DNA of 64,000 nt. Source: Maritalea porphyrae (lineage in GTDB: Bacteria > Pseudomonadota > Alphaproteobacteria > Rhizobiales > Devosiaceae). The DNA lies in contig NZ_BSNI01000002.1 in NCBI RefSeq assembly GCF_030159895.1, positions 560,039 to 624,038 of the forward strand, read 5' to 3'. Shown here piece after piece: positions 24,970-34,560 of the stretch (position 1 is the first letter of the stretch; every line of letters starts with the position of its first letter). The notes under the pieces were generated by a model. That model was not told the origin of the DNA and made no database searches. It was given only the letters and a program-made list of their open reading frames with translations. Position numbers and translations under genes: made by a program.

Positions 24970-26952
24970 ATGACTGTGCATCGCGAGATTTCAGGATCGA
25001 AAATCAAATGGGACGCAGGCGCGAACCATGCTGCGGCTGTTCAAGCAAATGACACCTTGCCGAAAATGCTGTTGGCGAACGCTAAGGCCTATCCAAATGA
25101 TGTGGCTCAACGCGAAAAAGACTTCGGTATTTGGAACGAAATCACATGGGGTAAATTCAATTCCCACGTGAAAAACATGGCGCTTGCGTTTGACCAACTT
25201 GGCGTCAAGCAAGGTGACGTGGTTGCAATCATTGGCGACAACAGACCTGAATGGGTGTGGGGCGAAATCGCTGCACACACCGTAAAGGCTATGAGCTTGG
25301 GCATTTATCGCGAAGCGCTCGAAGAAGAAATCGCCTATCTTGTGGATTACGCAAAGCCAAAAGTGGTGGTGGCAGAAGACGAAGAGCAGGTTGATAAGTT
25401 CCTCGAACTTGGCGATCGCATCCCTTCAATTGAAAAGATCATCTATCACGACCCACGCGGGATGAAGAAATATGACGATCCGCGTCTAATCTTTTTGGCG
25501 GACCTGGAAAAAATGGGCGAAGAAGCGGCGGCGAAAAATCCGGGCCGCTATGAAGAGCTCGTTGCGGCGACCCAGACAGACGATGTGGCGGTTTTGTGCA
25601 CAACGTCAGGCACCACCTCAAATCCAAAATTGGCGATGTGGAAGCACTCGGCATTTTTGGGTCATGCGGTAAACTATCTCCGTGCGGATCCAATGGGTGC
25701 GGGCGATGAATATCTAGCGGTTTTGCCGCTCTCTTGGGTGATGGAACAAATGTATTCGGTGGCCTGGAATTTGGTTGCCCGCATGATTGTCAATTTCCCC
25801 GAAGAAGAAGAAACCGCAATGTCCGACTTGCGCGAAATCGGGCCGCACTTTGTGCTGCTGTCGCCGCGCGTTTGGGAAGTTGTTGCAGCCGATATCCGTG
25901 CCCGGATGATGGAAAGCTCCCCTTGGAAGCAAACAATTTTTGATTGGGGCGTGAAGGCGGGTATTAGCGCGGTGGAACGTGGCGAGCGCTCGCAAGCCGC
26001 AGAGCTTATTCTCTTCCGTGCATTGCGCGACCGGCTTGGCTTTTCGCGGCTCAAGTCCGCTGCCACCGGCGGTGCGGCGATGGGGCCAGATACGTTCAAA
26101 TTCTTCCAAGCTATGGGCGTGCCGCTCAAGCAGCTATATGGGCAAACTGAGGGGTTGGGCGCTTATACCATCCACAAATGGGATGATATTGACCATGATA
26201 CGGTTGGCTTCCCAATGAATGACTGCACCATCAAGATCCGCAACGCGGATGACGAGGGCATGGGCGAAATCATCGTCAATCACCCCAACTTGATGACAGG
26301 CTATTATAAGAACACTGATGATACCGATGAAGCCTTTGACCAGGACGGCAATTTCCTTACTGGCGACGCTGGTTATTTGAACGACAAGAACCACTTGGTT
26401 GTTGTCGATCGGATCAAAGATTTGTCCGAAACGAGCAAGGGCATCAAGTTCTCCCCTCAATTCATCGAGAACAAACTCAAATTCTCCACCTTTGTGGCGG
26501 AGGCGGTAATTTTGGGCAAAGATCAGCCCTATATTTCAGCGATGATCTGTATCCGCTATCCAATTGTTTCAAAATGGGCAGAGCAGCGACGGATCGCTTT
26601 CACCACTTATACGGATTTGGCGTCGCGTCCGGAGATTTACGAGTTGCTGCGCAAAGAAGTTGAAGCAGTTAATGAACATCTGCCTGAAGCGCAGCGGATC
26701 AAGAAATTCGTGCTGCTTTACAAAGAACTCGATGCAGATGATGGCGAACTAACGCGCACCAAAAAGGTCCGTCGCGGCGTAATCGCAGACAAATATGCGG
26801 ATATTATCGGCAAAATCTACTCCGACGATACGCATGTGGATATCGACACCGTGATTGCATTCCAAGACGGCACGAAGCAGCGCATCAAAACATCACTCAA
26901 AGTTCAACGCCTCGACGACAAGAGCGCGATGGAAGGGAGCATGGCATCATGA
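24970..26952 (+). CDS. AMP-dependent acyl-CoA synthetase, long-chain (FACL-like) type
   Basis: Adenylate-forming enzyme, 660 residues, predicted to make an acyl-CoA from a carboxylic acid, ATP and CoA. The P-loop CTTSGTTSNPK lies near 210-220, the A5 motif YGQTEGLGAY near 390, and the ADP/AMP-binding Asp in LTGDAGYL. The hinge is DRIKDLSETSKGIKFSP and the A10 Lys region is GELTRTKKVRRGV. It is embedded between the ATPase and permease genes of a LIV-type transporter (1-base gap before, 4-base overlap after), so its substrate is probably what the transporter brings in. Substrate not readable; long-chain annotation reflects family length only. Confidence 0.88.
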   Translation: MTVHREISGSKIKWDAGANHAAAVQANDTLPKMLLANAKAYPNDVAQREKDFGIWNEITWGKFNSHVKNMALAFDQLGVKQGDVVAIIGDNRPEWVWGEIAAHTVKAMSLGIYREALEEEIAYLVDYAKPKVVVAEDEEQVDKFLELGDRIPSIEKIIYHDPRGMKKYDDPRLIFLADLEKMGEEAAAKNPGRYEELVAATQTDDVAVLCTTSGTTSNPKLAMWKHSAFLGHAVNYLRADPMGAGDEYLAVLPLSWVMEQMYSVAWNLVARMIVNFPEEEETAMSDLREIGPHFVLLSPRVWEVVAADIRARMMESSPWKQTIFDWGVKAGISAVERGERSQAAELILFRALRDRLGFSRLKSAATGGAAMGPDTFKFFQAMGVPLKQLYGQTEGLGAYTIHKWDDIDHDTVGFPMNDCTIKIRNADDEGMGEIIVNHPNLMTGYYKNTDDTDEAFDQDGNFLTGDAGYLNDKNHLVVVDRIKDLSETSKGIKFSPQFIENKLKFSTFVAEAVILGKDQPYISAMICIRYPIVSKWAEQRRIAFTTYTDLASRPEIYELLRKEVEAVNEHLPEAQRIKKFVLLYKELDADDGELTRTKKVRRGVIADKYADIIGKIYSDDTHVDIDTVIAFQDGTKQRIKTSLKVQRLDDKSAMEGSMAS

Positions 26953-27845
26953 AGTGGGACTTACTTTTCCAACTCCTCGTCAATGGTTTAATCGTCGGGA
27001 TGCTTTACGGCGTGGTCGCCATGTGTTTCGTGTTGATCTACAAATCAACGCAAGTTGTGAACTTTGCCCAAGGTGAGTTTTTGGTGCTTGGTGCGTGGGT
27101 GTGCCTAGCACTTGTCACTCAAATGCAACTGCCGTTTTTCCTCGCCTTTATCTTCACTCTCGTCTTTATGGCGATCTTCGGTATTGTCGTGCAAACGGTG
27201 ATTTTGAGACCGCTCATCGGTGAGCCAATCATCTCGGTGATCATGGTCACCATTGGCCTATCGATCTTTATGCAATCGCTGATGAACTGGATTTTTGGCA
27301 ACGATGCAAAGCGTTTCCCCGACGTGTTCGGCACCTCAGACGTGGTTTCGATCATGGGGTTGAACGTGGAAGTGGCCTATCTGCTTTCGCTGGTTCTCTC
27401 CCTCGTGATTATGGCGGTATTCTTCTGGTTCTTCCGCTTCACCCGTCACGGCTTGGCGATGCGGGCCACAGCGTTTGACCAACAAATCGCACAGAGCTTG
27501 GGTATTTCAGTAAAGCAGACCTTTGCGATGGCATGGGCAATCTCCGCCATGGTTTCGGGCGTCGCAGGTATCGTGATTGGCATCGTGAACTCGGTTTCAA
27601 ACTCCCTGGCATTTGTGGGCATCAAAGTGTTCCCAGCGGTCATTTTGGGCGGGCTAGATTCCATTGTTGGCGCGGTTGTTGGCGGCATCATTATTGGTGT
27701 GCTGGAAAACATGGCGGAATATGCCGATGGGCAGTGGCTGAAAATCGGCAACCTCTATACCATCGCACCGTTCTACGTGCTCATCATCATCTTGATGATT
27801 AAACCTTACGGCCTGTTTGGCACCAAAGACATTGAGAGGATTTAG
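26949..27845 (+). CDS. LIV-type ABC transporter permease (LivH-like)
   Basis: Inner-membrane permease of the HAAT family, 298 residues, about eight helices. Typical segments are LIVGMLYGVVAMCFVLIYKS, VVNFAQGEFLVLGAW and the C-terminal GGLDSIVGAVVGGIIIGVLE. The coupling-loop stretch ATAFDQQIAQSLGISVKQTF corresponds to the LivH EAA-like loop. Its start overlaps the CoA ligase stop by 4 bases (ATGA). It pairs with the next gene. Confidence 0.93.
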   Translation: MKWDLLFQLLVNGLIVGMLYGVVAMCFVLIYKSTQVVNFAQGEFLVLGAWVCLALVTQMQLPFFLAFIFTLVFMAIFGIVVQTVILRPLIGEPIISVIMVTIGLSIFMQSLMNWIFGNDAKRFPDVFGTSDVVSIMGLNVEVAYLLSLVLSLVIMAVFFWFFRFTRHGLAMRATAFDQQIAQSLGISVKQTFAMAWAISAMVSGVAGIVIGIVNSVSNSLAFVGIKVFPAVILGGLDSIVGAVVGGIIIGVLENMAEYADGQWLKIGNLYTIAPFYVLIIILMIKPYGLFGTKDIERI

Positions 27846-27847
27846 CG

Positions 27848-28912
27848 GTGGGACACGTACCTAATCCACGCCCGGCTGGCGACTTCAGAACGTCATATAT
27901 TGATGACAACCGTTTGTTCAAAACACACTTCGAGAAATATGCAGCGATTGGCGTTGTGTTGCTCCTTATCGCGGTTGCACCATTCTTGGGCGCTTACTGG
28001 ATCACACAACTGATTTTGATCGGCATCTATGCCATCGCAGCAATTGGTTTGAACATCTTGGTGGGCACCACCGGCCAAATCTCGCTCGGTCATGGCGCAT
28101 TCTTCGGTTTTGGCGCATTCGCCAGTGCTTGGCTCGCGACGAGTTTTAATGTGCCAACGTTGGTGTCCATGCCAGCAGCGGCGTTGATGACCACAGCGGT
28201 TGGCATGATTTTCGGCGTGCCAGCTGCGCGGATCAAGGGCCTATATCTGGCCATCGCAACCTTGGCGTCACAATTCATCTTGGAAGATTTCTTCGCTCGC
28301 GCAGATTGGTTCTCTGGCGGTGTATATGGCGCGCTAGCCGATCGCCCCGACATTTTCGGCTATATGCTCGATACCGACCTGAAATATTTCTACCTAGTAC
28401 TGTTCTGGCTGGTGATTAGCGTGATTGGGGTGTCGAACCTTTTGCGCTCACGTGATGGACGCGCATTGGTTGCTGTTCGTGATCACTATCTGTCTGCAGA
28501 AGTGATGGGCGTGAACCTTACCAAATACCGTATTCTGTCATTCGGCATTTCATCGTTCTTTGCAGGCTTGGCTGGTGCCTTGTTCGGGCATTATCTTGAA
28601 TATGTGTCGGTCGAAGGCTTCACCATTCTCTTGTCGATCCAGTTTTTGGCTATGATCATCATCGGCGGCTTGGGATCTGTTTATGGCTCAATATTGGGCG
28701 CGGCATTTATCTTGCTGCTGCCCCAATTTATGGAAAGCGCCACATCCATCATGGCTGTCGCGTTCCCTGCAATGGAAAGCGGCAAGGCATACGTCAAGCA
28801 AATGTCAATTGGCGCCGCCATCATCCTATTCCTGATCTTTGAACCTGAGGGGCTTGTCCACCGTTGGCAACAAATTCGTGCCAGCTGGAAGCTGTTCCCC
28901 TTCTCAAGATAA
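27848..28912 (+). CDS. LIV-type ABC transporter permease (LivM-like)
   Basis: Second permease, 354 residues. A hydrophilic N-terminal extension of about 35 residues precedes the first helix (IGVVLLLIAVAPFLGAYWI). LivM hallmarks include GIYAIAAIGLNILVGTTGQI, SLGHGAFFGFGAFASAW and the late IIIGGLGSVYGSILGAAFI. It starts with GTG at 27848, two bases after the livH-like stop, so translation is likely coupled. The next gene, the binding protein, follows after 83 bases. Confidence 0.92.
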   Translation: MGHVPNPRPAGDFRTSYIDDNRLFKTHFEKYAAIGVVLLLIAVAPFLGAYWITQLILIGIYAIAAIGLNILVGTTGQISLGHGAFFGFGAFASAWLATSFNVPTLVSMPAAALMTTAVGMIFGVPAARIKGLYLAIATLASQFILEDFFARADWFSGGVYGALADRPDIFGYMLDTDLKYFYLVLFWLVISVIGVSNLLRSRDGRALVAVRDHYLSAEVMGVNLTKYRILSFGISSFFAGLAGALFGHYLEYVSVEGFTILLSIQFLAMIIIGGLGSVYGSILGAAFILLLPQFMESATSIMAVAFPAMESGKAYVKQMSIGAAIILFLIFEPEGLVHRWQQIRASWKLFPFSR

Positions 28913-28995
28913 GGCGAAATAAAAAAGCACCCGAACTCGGCAAAATAAGAGGTGCTGACGAACAAAATGCCGAACTTTTAAAGAGGAGAAACAAC

Positions 28996-30228
28996 GTGAA
29001 TTTGAAATCATTATCACTGGCAGCATTAGCCACCAGCCTACTCGCTGGCTCTGCTGCGATGGCGCAAGACAGCGTCTTTGTTGGCCACTTGGTCGACTAT
29101 ACAGGCCCAACCGCTTTTGTGGGTAAACACTATGGTCCTGGCGTTTCGGATGCGATCAACTATGTGAACGCAAATGGCGGCATTGATGGCACCAAGATCG
29201 AGCTAACGCAGATCGACTATGCCTATAAGGTGCCAGAAGCATTGGCCGCTTATAAAGCATGGTCATCACGCGGCATGGTCGCAATGCAAGGTTGGGGCAC
29301 AGCTGACACAGAGGCTTTGATCTCGTTTGTAGCCAAAGACAAGATCCCGGTTTACTCAGCGTCTTATTCGGCACACTTGACCGATCCACAAGGCTCTAAC
29401 CCAGCAACCAAAAAGCCTGCGCCATATAACTTCTTCTATGGCCCATCATATTCTGACACTTGCCGCGCTTTGGCACAGTGGGCAGCTACAGATGCAAAAG
29501 AAAAAGGTATTGAAAACCCGATTTTCTTGCATGCTGGTGATAACCACCCTTATCCAAACGCACCAAAAGAAGCTTGTGCGGCTTACGCAACGGAATTGGG
29601 CCTAACAGTGGCTGATCCAATTGTTGTGCCAATGAAGCCAGGTGACTTTAAAGCGCAATGCCTAACCATCAAAGATACTGGCGCTCAATATGTTTATATG
29701 GGCAACCTAGGTGGTTCAGTGGTTTCACTATTGAAATCATGTGGCACAGTAGGTGTTGAAGCCAACTATATGGGCAATGTGTGGGCAGGTGACTACCTAA
29801 CTATCACAGCGGCACAAGCCGAGAACCTAATCTTCCCGTCTTCAACTCCATTCTTTGGTCAAGACGTGCCGGGTATGGCATTGGTTGAAAAAATCGCAGC
29901 TGCTGGTGAAGGCAACGGCGAAAACAAGCCTACTCACCACTATATCCGTGGCATCTGTTCAGCTTACTACATGATGGACGCGATGAAGTGGGCGAAAGCC
30001 AATGGCGGCATTACAGGCGAAAACATCAAAGCCGGTATGTATGCGCGTCAAGATTGGGTGCCTGAAGGTCTTGAGGGCGTATGCTTGCCATCAACTTGGA
30101 CTGACAAAGATCACCGCGGCCTGATGACTGTTGCTGTGAACCAAGGTTCATACAATGGCGGCGAGATCACCATCAAACGGATTTCAGAAACAACTCTGCC
30201 ACGTCGTGACGACTGGTTGGGCCTGTAA
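28996..30228 (+). CDS. LIV-type ABC transporter periplasmic substrate-binding protein
   Basis: Peripla_BP_6 binding protein, 410 residues. Sec signal peptide LKSLSLAALATSLLAGSAAM with cleavage after AMA (AQDSVFVG). The mature part opens with VGHLVDYTGPTAFVGKHYG, followed by GVSDAINYVNANGGIDGTKI, the usual start of HAAT binding proteins. Cys pairs at YSDTCRALA and PKEACAAYA, and others later, suggest disulfides. The start is GTG at 28996, 5 bases after AGAGGAGAAA; a longer in-frame reading runs back into livM and lacks support. The long binding-protein form (over 400 residues) fits transporters for amides, aromatic or other organic acids better than E. coli LivJ/K. Ligand unknown. Confidence 0.91.
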   Translation: MNLKSLSLAALATSLLAGSAAMAQDSVFVGHLVDYTGPTAFVGKHYGPGVSDAINYVNANGGIDGTKIELTQIDYAYKVPEALAAYKAWSSRGMVAMQGWGTADTEALISFVAKDKIPVYSASYSAHLTDPQGSNPATKKPAPYNFFYGPSYSDTCRALAQWAATDAKEKGIENPIFLHAGDNHPYPNAPKEACAAYATELGLTVADPIVVPMKPGDFKAQCLTIKDTGAQYVYMGNLGGSVVSLLKSCGTVGVEANYMGNVWAGDYLTITAAQAENLIFPSSTPFFGQDVPGMALVEKIAAAGEGNGENKPTHHYIRGICSAYYMMDAMKWAKANGGITGENIKAGMYARQDWVPEGLEGVCLPSTWTDKDHRGLMTVAVNQGSYNGGEITIKRISETTLPRRDDWLGL

Positions 30229-30259
30229 TCTAATCTGAAGACGGAAAAGGATGAGCATC

Positions 30260-31087
30260 ATGAAACCACAAATTGCTGCAACCGGGAATGGCCTGGCGAA
30301 TGAGACCATCCTTTCCGTCAACAATATTGAGGTCGTATTCAACGAGGTTATTCTCGTTCTACGCGGCCTCAACCTCAAAGTGGCGCGCGGAAAAATCACC
30401 GCATTGCTCGGCACAAATGGTGCGGGCAAGTCCACAACGCTTAAAGCGATCACAAACTTGCTTGCCACAGAAGATGGTGAAGTGACACGCGGCTCAATCT
30501 CTTATGAAGATGATGATGTGACCGAAGTCGGCCCTGAAGCGCTGGTGCGTAAAGGCGTGTTTTTGGTGATGGAAGGGCGCGGCATTTTGCAGGATATGAC
30601 CGTGATCGAGAATTTGCGCCTTGGCGCCTATTCGCGACCTGACGCAAAGATCGATGAAGAGATCGAACAAGTTTTCAAATATTTCCCACGCCTCAAAGAG
30701 CGCACCGGGCTCGCCGGGTATCTGTCCGGCGGAGAGCAACAAATGCTCGCCATTGGCCGTGCCTTGATGGCGAAACCCAAACTGATTTTGATGGACGAAC
30801 CCTCGATGGGACTCTCGCCTTTGCTGGTGAAGGAAGTGTTCCGCATCATCAAGCGTTTGAACAAAGAGCTCGGCATTTCAATTCTGCTGGTGGAACAAAA
30901 CGCCAATATGGCTCTGCATGTGGCGGATGATGGCTACATCATGGAAAACGGCAAGATTGTTCTGGATGGCACGGCTCAAGAGCTGATGGACAACGAGGAC
31001 GTTAAAGAGTTTTACCTTGGCGGTGGCGGTGAGCGCCGCTCTTTTAAAGATATTAAAAGCTATAAGCGCCGGAAGCGCTGGTTGTAG
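30260..31087 (+). CDS. LIV-type ABC transporter ATP-binding protein (LivF-like)
   Basis: Second ATPase, about 275 residues. Walker A GTNGAGKSTTLK, Q-loop and downstream VMEGRGILQDMTVIENLRLG, signature YLSGGEQQMLAIGRALM, Walker B LILMDEPSMGLSP, H-loop ILLVEQNANMALHVAD: all typical of LivF. The ATG at 30251 sits only one base after AAAAGG, so the second ATG at 30260 with a 9-base spacing is preferred; the difference is three residues. A basic C-terminal tail (SYKRRKRWL) extends past the usual end. It is followed after 14 bases by the second CoA-ligase-like gene. Confidence 0.92.
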   Translation: MKPQIAATGNGLANETILSVNNIEVVFNEVILVLRGLNLKVARGKITALLGTNGAGKSTTLKAITNLLATEDGEVTRGSISYEDDDVTEVGPEALVRKGVFLVMEGRGILQDMTVIENLRLGAYSRPDAKIDEEIEQVFKYFPRLKERTGLAGYLSGGEQQMLAIGRALMAKPKLILMDEPSMGLSPLLVKEVFRIIKRLNKELGISILLVEQNANMALHVADDGYIMENGKIVLDGTAQELMDNEDVKEFYLGGGGERRSFKDIKSYKRRKRWL

Positions 31088-31101
31088 TTGGAGTAACAGC
31101 T

Positions 31102-32361
31102 ATGAATGACAGTGCATCAAACGGTCATAACTACTTTTCTCCCTTGGAGGCGCGTGCGCCGATGGAGCGCGAAGAATCGCTTTTTGTCGCTTTGCGCGCG
31201 CACTTGAAAAGTGCGGTTGCGAACTCGCCCTATTGGGCGACCCAGCTCAAAGAAGTTGATATTGAAACGGTTACGGACCGAGAGGCGCTGGCAAACCTAC
31301 CGGTGCTTTCGAAAAGCGACTTGGTCGAACTGCAAGACAAAAAACCTCTTTTTGGCGGCATTGCGCCGGCCAATAGTGATGTGCGACGGGTCTTTTATTC
31401 TCCCGGACCCATCGTTGAGCCGCAACCCGGCGGCACTGACCCTTGGCGCATGAGTTCCGCGCTTTTTGCTGCCGGGATGCGGCGCGGCGATGTGATTGCA
31501 AATTGCTTTAGCTATCATTTGACGCCCGCTGGCTTTATGTTTGATGAAGCCGCTGCAAATTTGGGTTGTGTGACTTTCCCAGCAGGCGTTGGCAACACCG
31601 ATACATTGGTTGAAGCCTTCAACCATTTCGCCATTTCCGGCTATGTGGGCACGCCAGATTTCTTGCAGATCATTTTGGAAAAAGCGAAGTCCTTGGGCCA
31701 TGATATTACGAGCGTTAAGAACGCTCTGGTGTCTGGCGGGCCCTTGTTTCCTGTTATGCGTGATTGGTACAAGCAAGAAGGCGTGAACATCAAGCAGTGC
31801 TACGGTACGGCCGAGCTCGGTTTGATTTCGTATGAAACAGACAGCGCAGAAAACGGCATGGTGATCGCCGAAAACTGCATTGTTGAGATTGTTCGCCCAG
31901 GCACTTCGGACCCAGTGGCGCCCGGTGAAGTGGGTGAAGTGGTTGTGACCACATTTGACCCCAACTATCCGCTCATTCGTTTTGCGACAGGTGATCTGTC
32001 GGCCATTTTGCCAGGGCAATCAGCCTGCGGGCGTACCAATGCCCGTCTCAAAGGTTGGATGGGCCGCGCCGATCAAACCACAAAAGTTCGCGGCATGTTC
32101 GTACATCCGCGTCAAATTGCCAAAATTGTGAAGTCTTTCCCGCAAATGGGTCGCGCGCGACTTGAGGTGAGCGAAAACGAGGGCAAAGACCAGATGACCT
32201 TCATCTGCGAGTTTCCCCAAAACGACGATGCGGTCTCTGAACAGATTGCGCAGAGTGTAAGGTCAGAGTGCCGATTGCGTGCGGACATTAAAATCGTGCC
32301 TCTTGATAGTTTGCCAAATGATGGCAAAGTCATTGAAGATCGTCGCGCGATTGGCGTCTAG
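31102..32361 (+). CDS. PaaK-like adenylate-forming protein with degenerate P-loop
   Basis: Phenylacetate-CoA-ligase family protein, 419 residues, last gene of the ABC/CoA-ligase operon. The fold is recognisable from NSPYWATQL, LANLPVLSKSDL, the A5 block CYGTAELGLISYE, the Asp in FATGDLSAIL and the hinge-like GRADQTTKVRGMFVHPRQI. The phosphate-binding loop, SSGTTG in PaaK, is replaced by VFYSPGPIVEPQPGGTDPWR (near residue 100), which lacks the Ser/Thr/Gly-rich core. From memory the same SPGPI form recurs in relatives beside LivF genes, so it looks like a conserved subfamily rather than a damaged gene. Whether it still activates acids, or works with the partner ligase, cannot be told from sequence. 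Confidence 0.85.
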   Translation: MNDSASNGHNYFSPLEARAPMEREESLFVALRAHLKSAVANSPYWATQLKEVDIETVTDREALANLPVLSKSDLVELQDKKPLFGGIAPANSDVRRVFYSPGPIVEPQPGGTDPWRMSSALFAAGMRRGDVIANCFSYHLTPAGFMFDEAAANLGCVTFPAGVGNTDTLVEAFNHFAISGYVGTPDFLQIILEKAKSLGHDITSVKNALVSGGPLFPVMRDWYKQEGVNIKQCYGTAELGLISYETDSAENGMVIAENCIVEIVRPGTSDPVAPGEVGEVVVTTFDPNYPLIRFATGDLSAILPGQSACGRTNARLKGWMGRADQTTKVRGMFVHPRQIAKIVKSFPQMGRARLEVSENEGKDQMTFICEFPQNDDAVSEQIAQSVRSECRLRADIKIVPLDSLPNDGKVIEDRRAIGV

Positions 32362-32696
32362 ATCGCTGTCTCTCTGCGTTGTAGACGAATAAAGCTCAAA
32401 CTAAATTCCTGCTTAGTCAAAATTTTTTCCGGCGCCTCTTGATTATTCGGGTGTGTTGCTTACATAATACACTATCACAGTTGAAGAGTGAATTCAGCGA
32501 TGGGGTGCCTTTACCATTGGCTTAGCGATTTGACACCTTACTTTGCTCGGGCACATACTCTTTTGATTGCGAGGTTATGATGATGCCAACGCGTCGTCAC
32601 AATTGACTGTTAGACGAAGTGAACCGTCCACCGTTCTTTAAGAACAAAGGGATATCTAGCGGTCATCAATTTGGGAATTTTTGGAAAGCCGACATC
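32362..32696. promoter_or_regulatory. 335-base intergenic leader of the exported protein
   Basis: No gene is supported here. A weak sigma-70-like promoter may be TTGATT (32439-32444), an 18-base spacer and CATAAT (32463-32468), which would give a leader of about 220 bases. A perfect palindrome GTTCTTTAAGAAC lies at 32633-32645, about 50 bases before the start codon. The region is more AT-rich than the flanking genes. No terminator is evident for the upstream operon. Confidence 0.3.
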
Positions 32697-34535
32697 ATGC
32701 AAAAACAATTTTTAGGCGGGGCGACAAAGGGCCTCAAAACATGTCTTCTCGCTGGTACCGCGACCTTAGCGCTTGGCGCAAGCGTGACATTTGCACAAGA
32801 CAGCACAACATCTGAGCCAACCAGCCACAGCGCGACCATTACATCTTCCTCCATGAAATATGCGCTGGAAGTTGGACCGATCGATGCCGTGGATTCAAAT
32901 GTCGATGCAGAAACAATTCGCAACATCATTTCGGGCAAATTGGTCGAGAATGCAAACGCATTGGCTGGCCTGAACGCCAAGAGCATCTTGATCCCTGAAA
33001 TTAAGTTGACCTACACAATCGAGGTTGATGGCAATGTTTCGGACAACTTGTTTGTATTCAAAAATATCGCACTGACCAACGTCAAAGACGGTGTGGCGCA
33101 AACCGCTTCTATGGAGTCCGTGTCTGGCGACATGTCGCCTAACAAAGCGGCTGATATGGACGTGCCTTTCAAAATGGCATTTGGCCAATCCACCATCACC
33201 CAGTTCAACCTAGGCGCGTTGCTCAATGCCTATGGCATGATCACTCCAAAGAGTGATGAGATGGTCCGCGTTTATCAAGACTATATTGTTGCTGGCGGCA
33301 CACTCGACATCGGCCCCGTGCACTGCGATATCGGTAAATATCAATCGGGTGAATATAAAGCCCGCGCAATGAAAATCTCTTACCCAGAATTGATGGCACT
33401 CGCAGGCGAACTCGAAGCAAGCAAAGAACCGTCGCCAGAGCAGATGGTCAAACTCATCGATTTCTATGCTGACCTTCTATATTCATTCGAGACATCGCCT
33501 GTGGAGTTTGACGGCTTAAATTGCGCCGGTTCTGATGACGATATGAATTTTGAAATGTCCATGGGCAAAGTCACCATGGGTGCCATGGGCAATGGCATTT
33601 ACCCAGCCGTTTCAGCAAACGACATAGCGATCAAAGTGTCGGGCAAAGAAAACGGCGAATTCACTCTTGGCAACTTCACGTTCAAAGAGATCGACTTCAA
33701 TCCAACCGTTGAAGCCTACAATAACATTGAAGACATCACAGCAGTTGACGCAGAGTGGTTCGAGAGGAATTTCCGCTCGTTCATTCCTGCATTTGCGGGT
33801 CTATCGATTGATAACTTCTTTGCCGATGTGCCTGATGACAAAAATGGCGATCAACGTGTCGTGGTCGAAATGGAAAGCTTTGACGTTAGCCTTGCAGACT
33901 ACATCAATGGCATCCCATCAAAGATTTCATTGTCGTCTTCGGGCGTGCAGGCGGACATCCCTGAAAACCCATCCGAAGATGGCCTAAAGCAACTTCGCGC
34001 AATGGGTCTTGAGCGCCTAAATGTTGGCTATGAACTGACTTTGGGTTGGGATGAAGCAGCACAAGCAATTGATATCGCGCGTCTAATGTTTACAGGCGAG
34101 CAATTGGGTACAATTGATATCTCTGGCTACCTTGTTGGTGCCAGCGAAGAGCTGTTCGCAACAGACCCACAAATGGCCATGATTGCTGCAATGGGTTTGG
34201 GCGTTAAAGAGCTTGATATAGAAATGGACAATGAAGGCTTCCTTGATATCGTACTTGCGCAAGCAGCAGCAGAACAAGGCGCGCCAGTTGATGCATTCCA
34301 AACTCAACTTTCGGCCATGGCAAATGGCATGATCGTTGGCTTGCTTGGTGGCGTTGATCAGGCGGTTGATCTTGGCAGTGCAGTTTCAGGATTTGTAGGT
34401 GGCGAAAACAAATATATCGGTATCGCTATTACCTCAAAATCAGAGACAGGCGTTGGCATGCCACAAATCATGGCACTTCAAGCCGATCCAACCAAGGCAT
34501 TGGATTACGTTGATATTGAAACCAACACTCAATAG
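32697..34535 (+). CDS. Exported protein of unknown function, 612 residues
   Basis: I do not recognise this protein. It has a Sec signal peptide (GLKTCLLAGTATLALGASVT, likely cleavage at TFA before QDSTTSEP). The mature part is acidic, rich in Ala, Asp, Asn and Gly, with alternating beta-like stretches and repeated phrasing on membrane-lipid-transfer-like scales but no motif I can name. There are two Cys in the mature part (GPVHCDIGK, GLNCAGSDDD), which could pair in the periplasm. The start at 32697 has GGAAAG 8 bases upstream. It is a single-gene unit with a long leader and a strong terminator. It has no functional link to either neighbour, and its location is periplasm or outer membrane by inference. 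Confidence 0.85.
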   Translation: MQKQFLGGATKGLKTCLLAGTATLALGASVTFAQDSTTSEPTSHSATITSSSMKYALEVGPIDAVDSNVDAETIRNIISGKLVENANALAGLNAKSILIPEIKLTYTIEVDGNVSDNLFVFKNIALTNVKDGVAQTASMESVSGDMSPNKAADMDVPFKMAFGQSTITQFNLGALLNAYGMITPKSDEMVRVYQDYIVAGGTLDIGPVHCDIGKYQSGEYKARAMKISYPELMALAGELEASKEPSPEQMVKLIDFYADLLYSFETSPVEFDGLNCAGSDDDMNFEMSMGKVTMGAMGNGIYPAVSANDIAIKVSGKENGEFTLGNFTFKEIDFNPTVEAYNNIEDITAVDAEWFERNFRSFIPAFAGLSIDNFFADVPDDKNGDQRVVVEMESFDVSLADYINGIPSKISLSSSGVQADIPENPSEDGLKQLRAMGLERLNVGYELTLGWDEAAQAIDIARLMFTGEQLGTIDISGYLVGASEELFATDPQMAMIAAMGLGVKELDIEMDNEGFLDIVLAQAAAEQGAPVDAFQTQLSAMANGMIVGLLGGVDQAVDLGSAVSGFVGGENKYIGIAITSKSETGVGMPQIMALQADPTKALDYVDIETNTQ

Positions 34536-34560
34536 ATCAACTAAACATTTATGATCACAA

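Noticed and set aside
28864-28995. Upstream extension of the binding-protein gene into livM
   Set aside because: The GTG at 28996 has a strong ribosome-binding site and is followed by a signal peptide; the extension would bury that signal.
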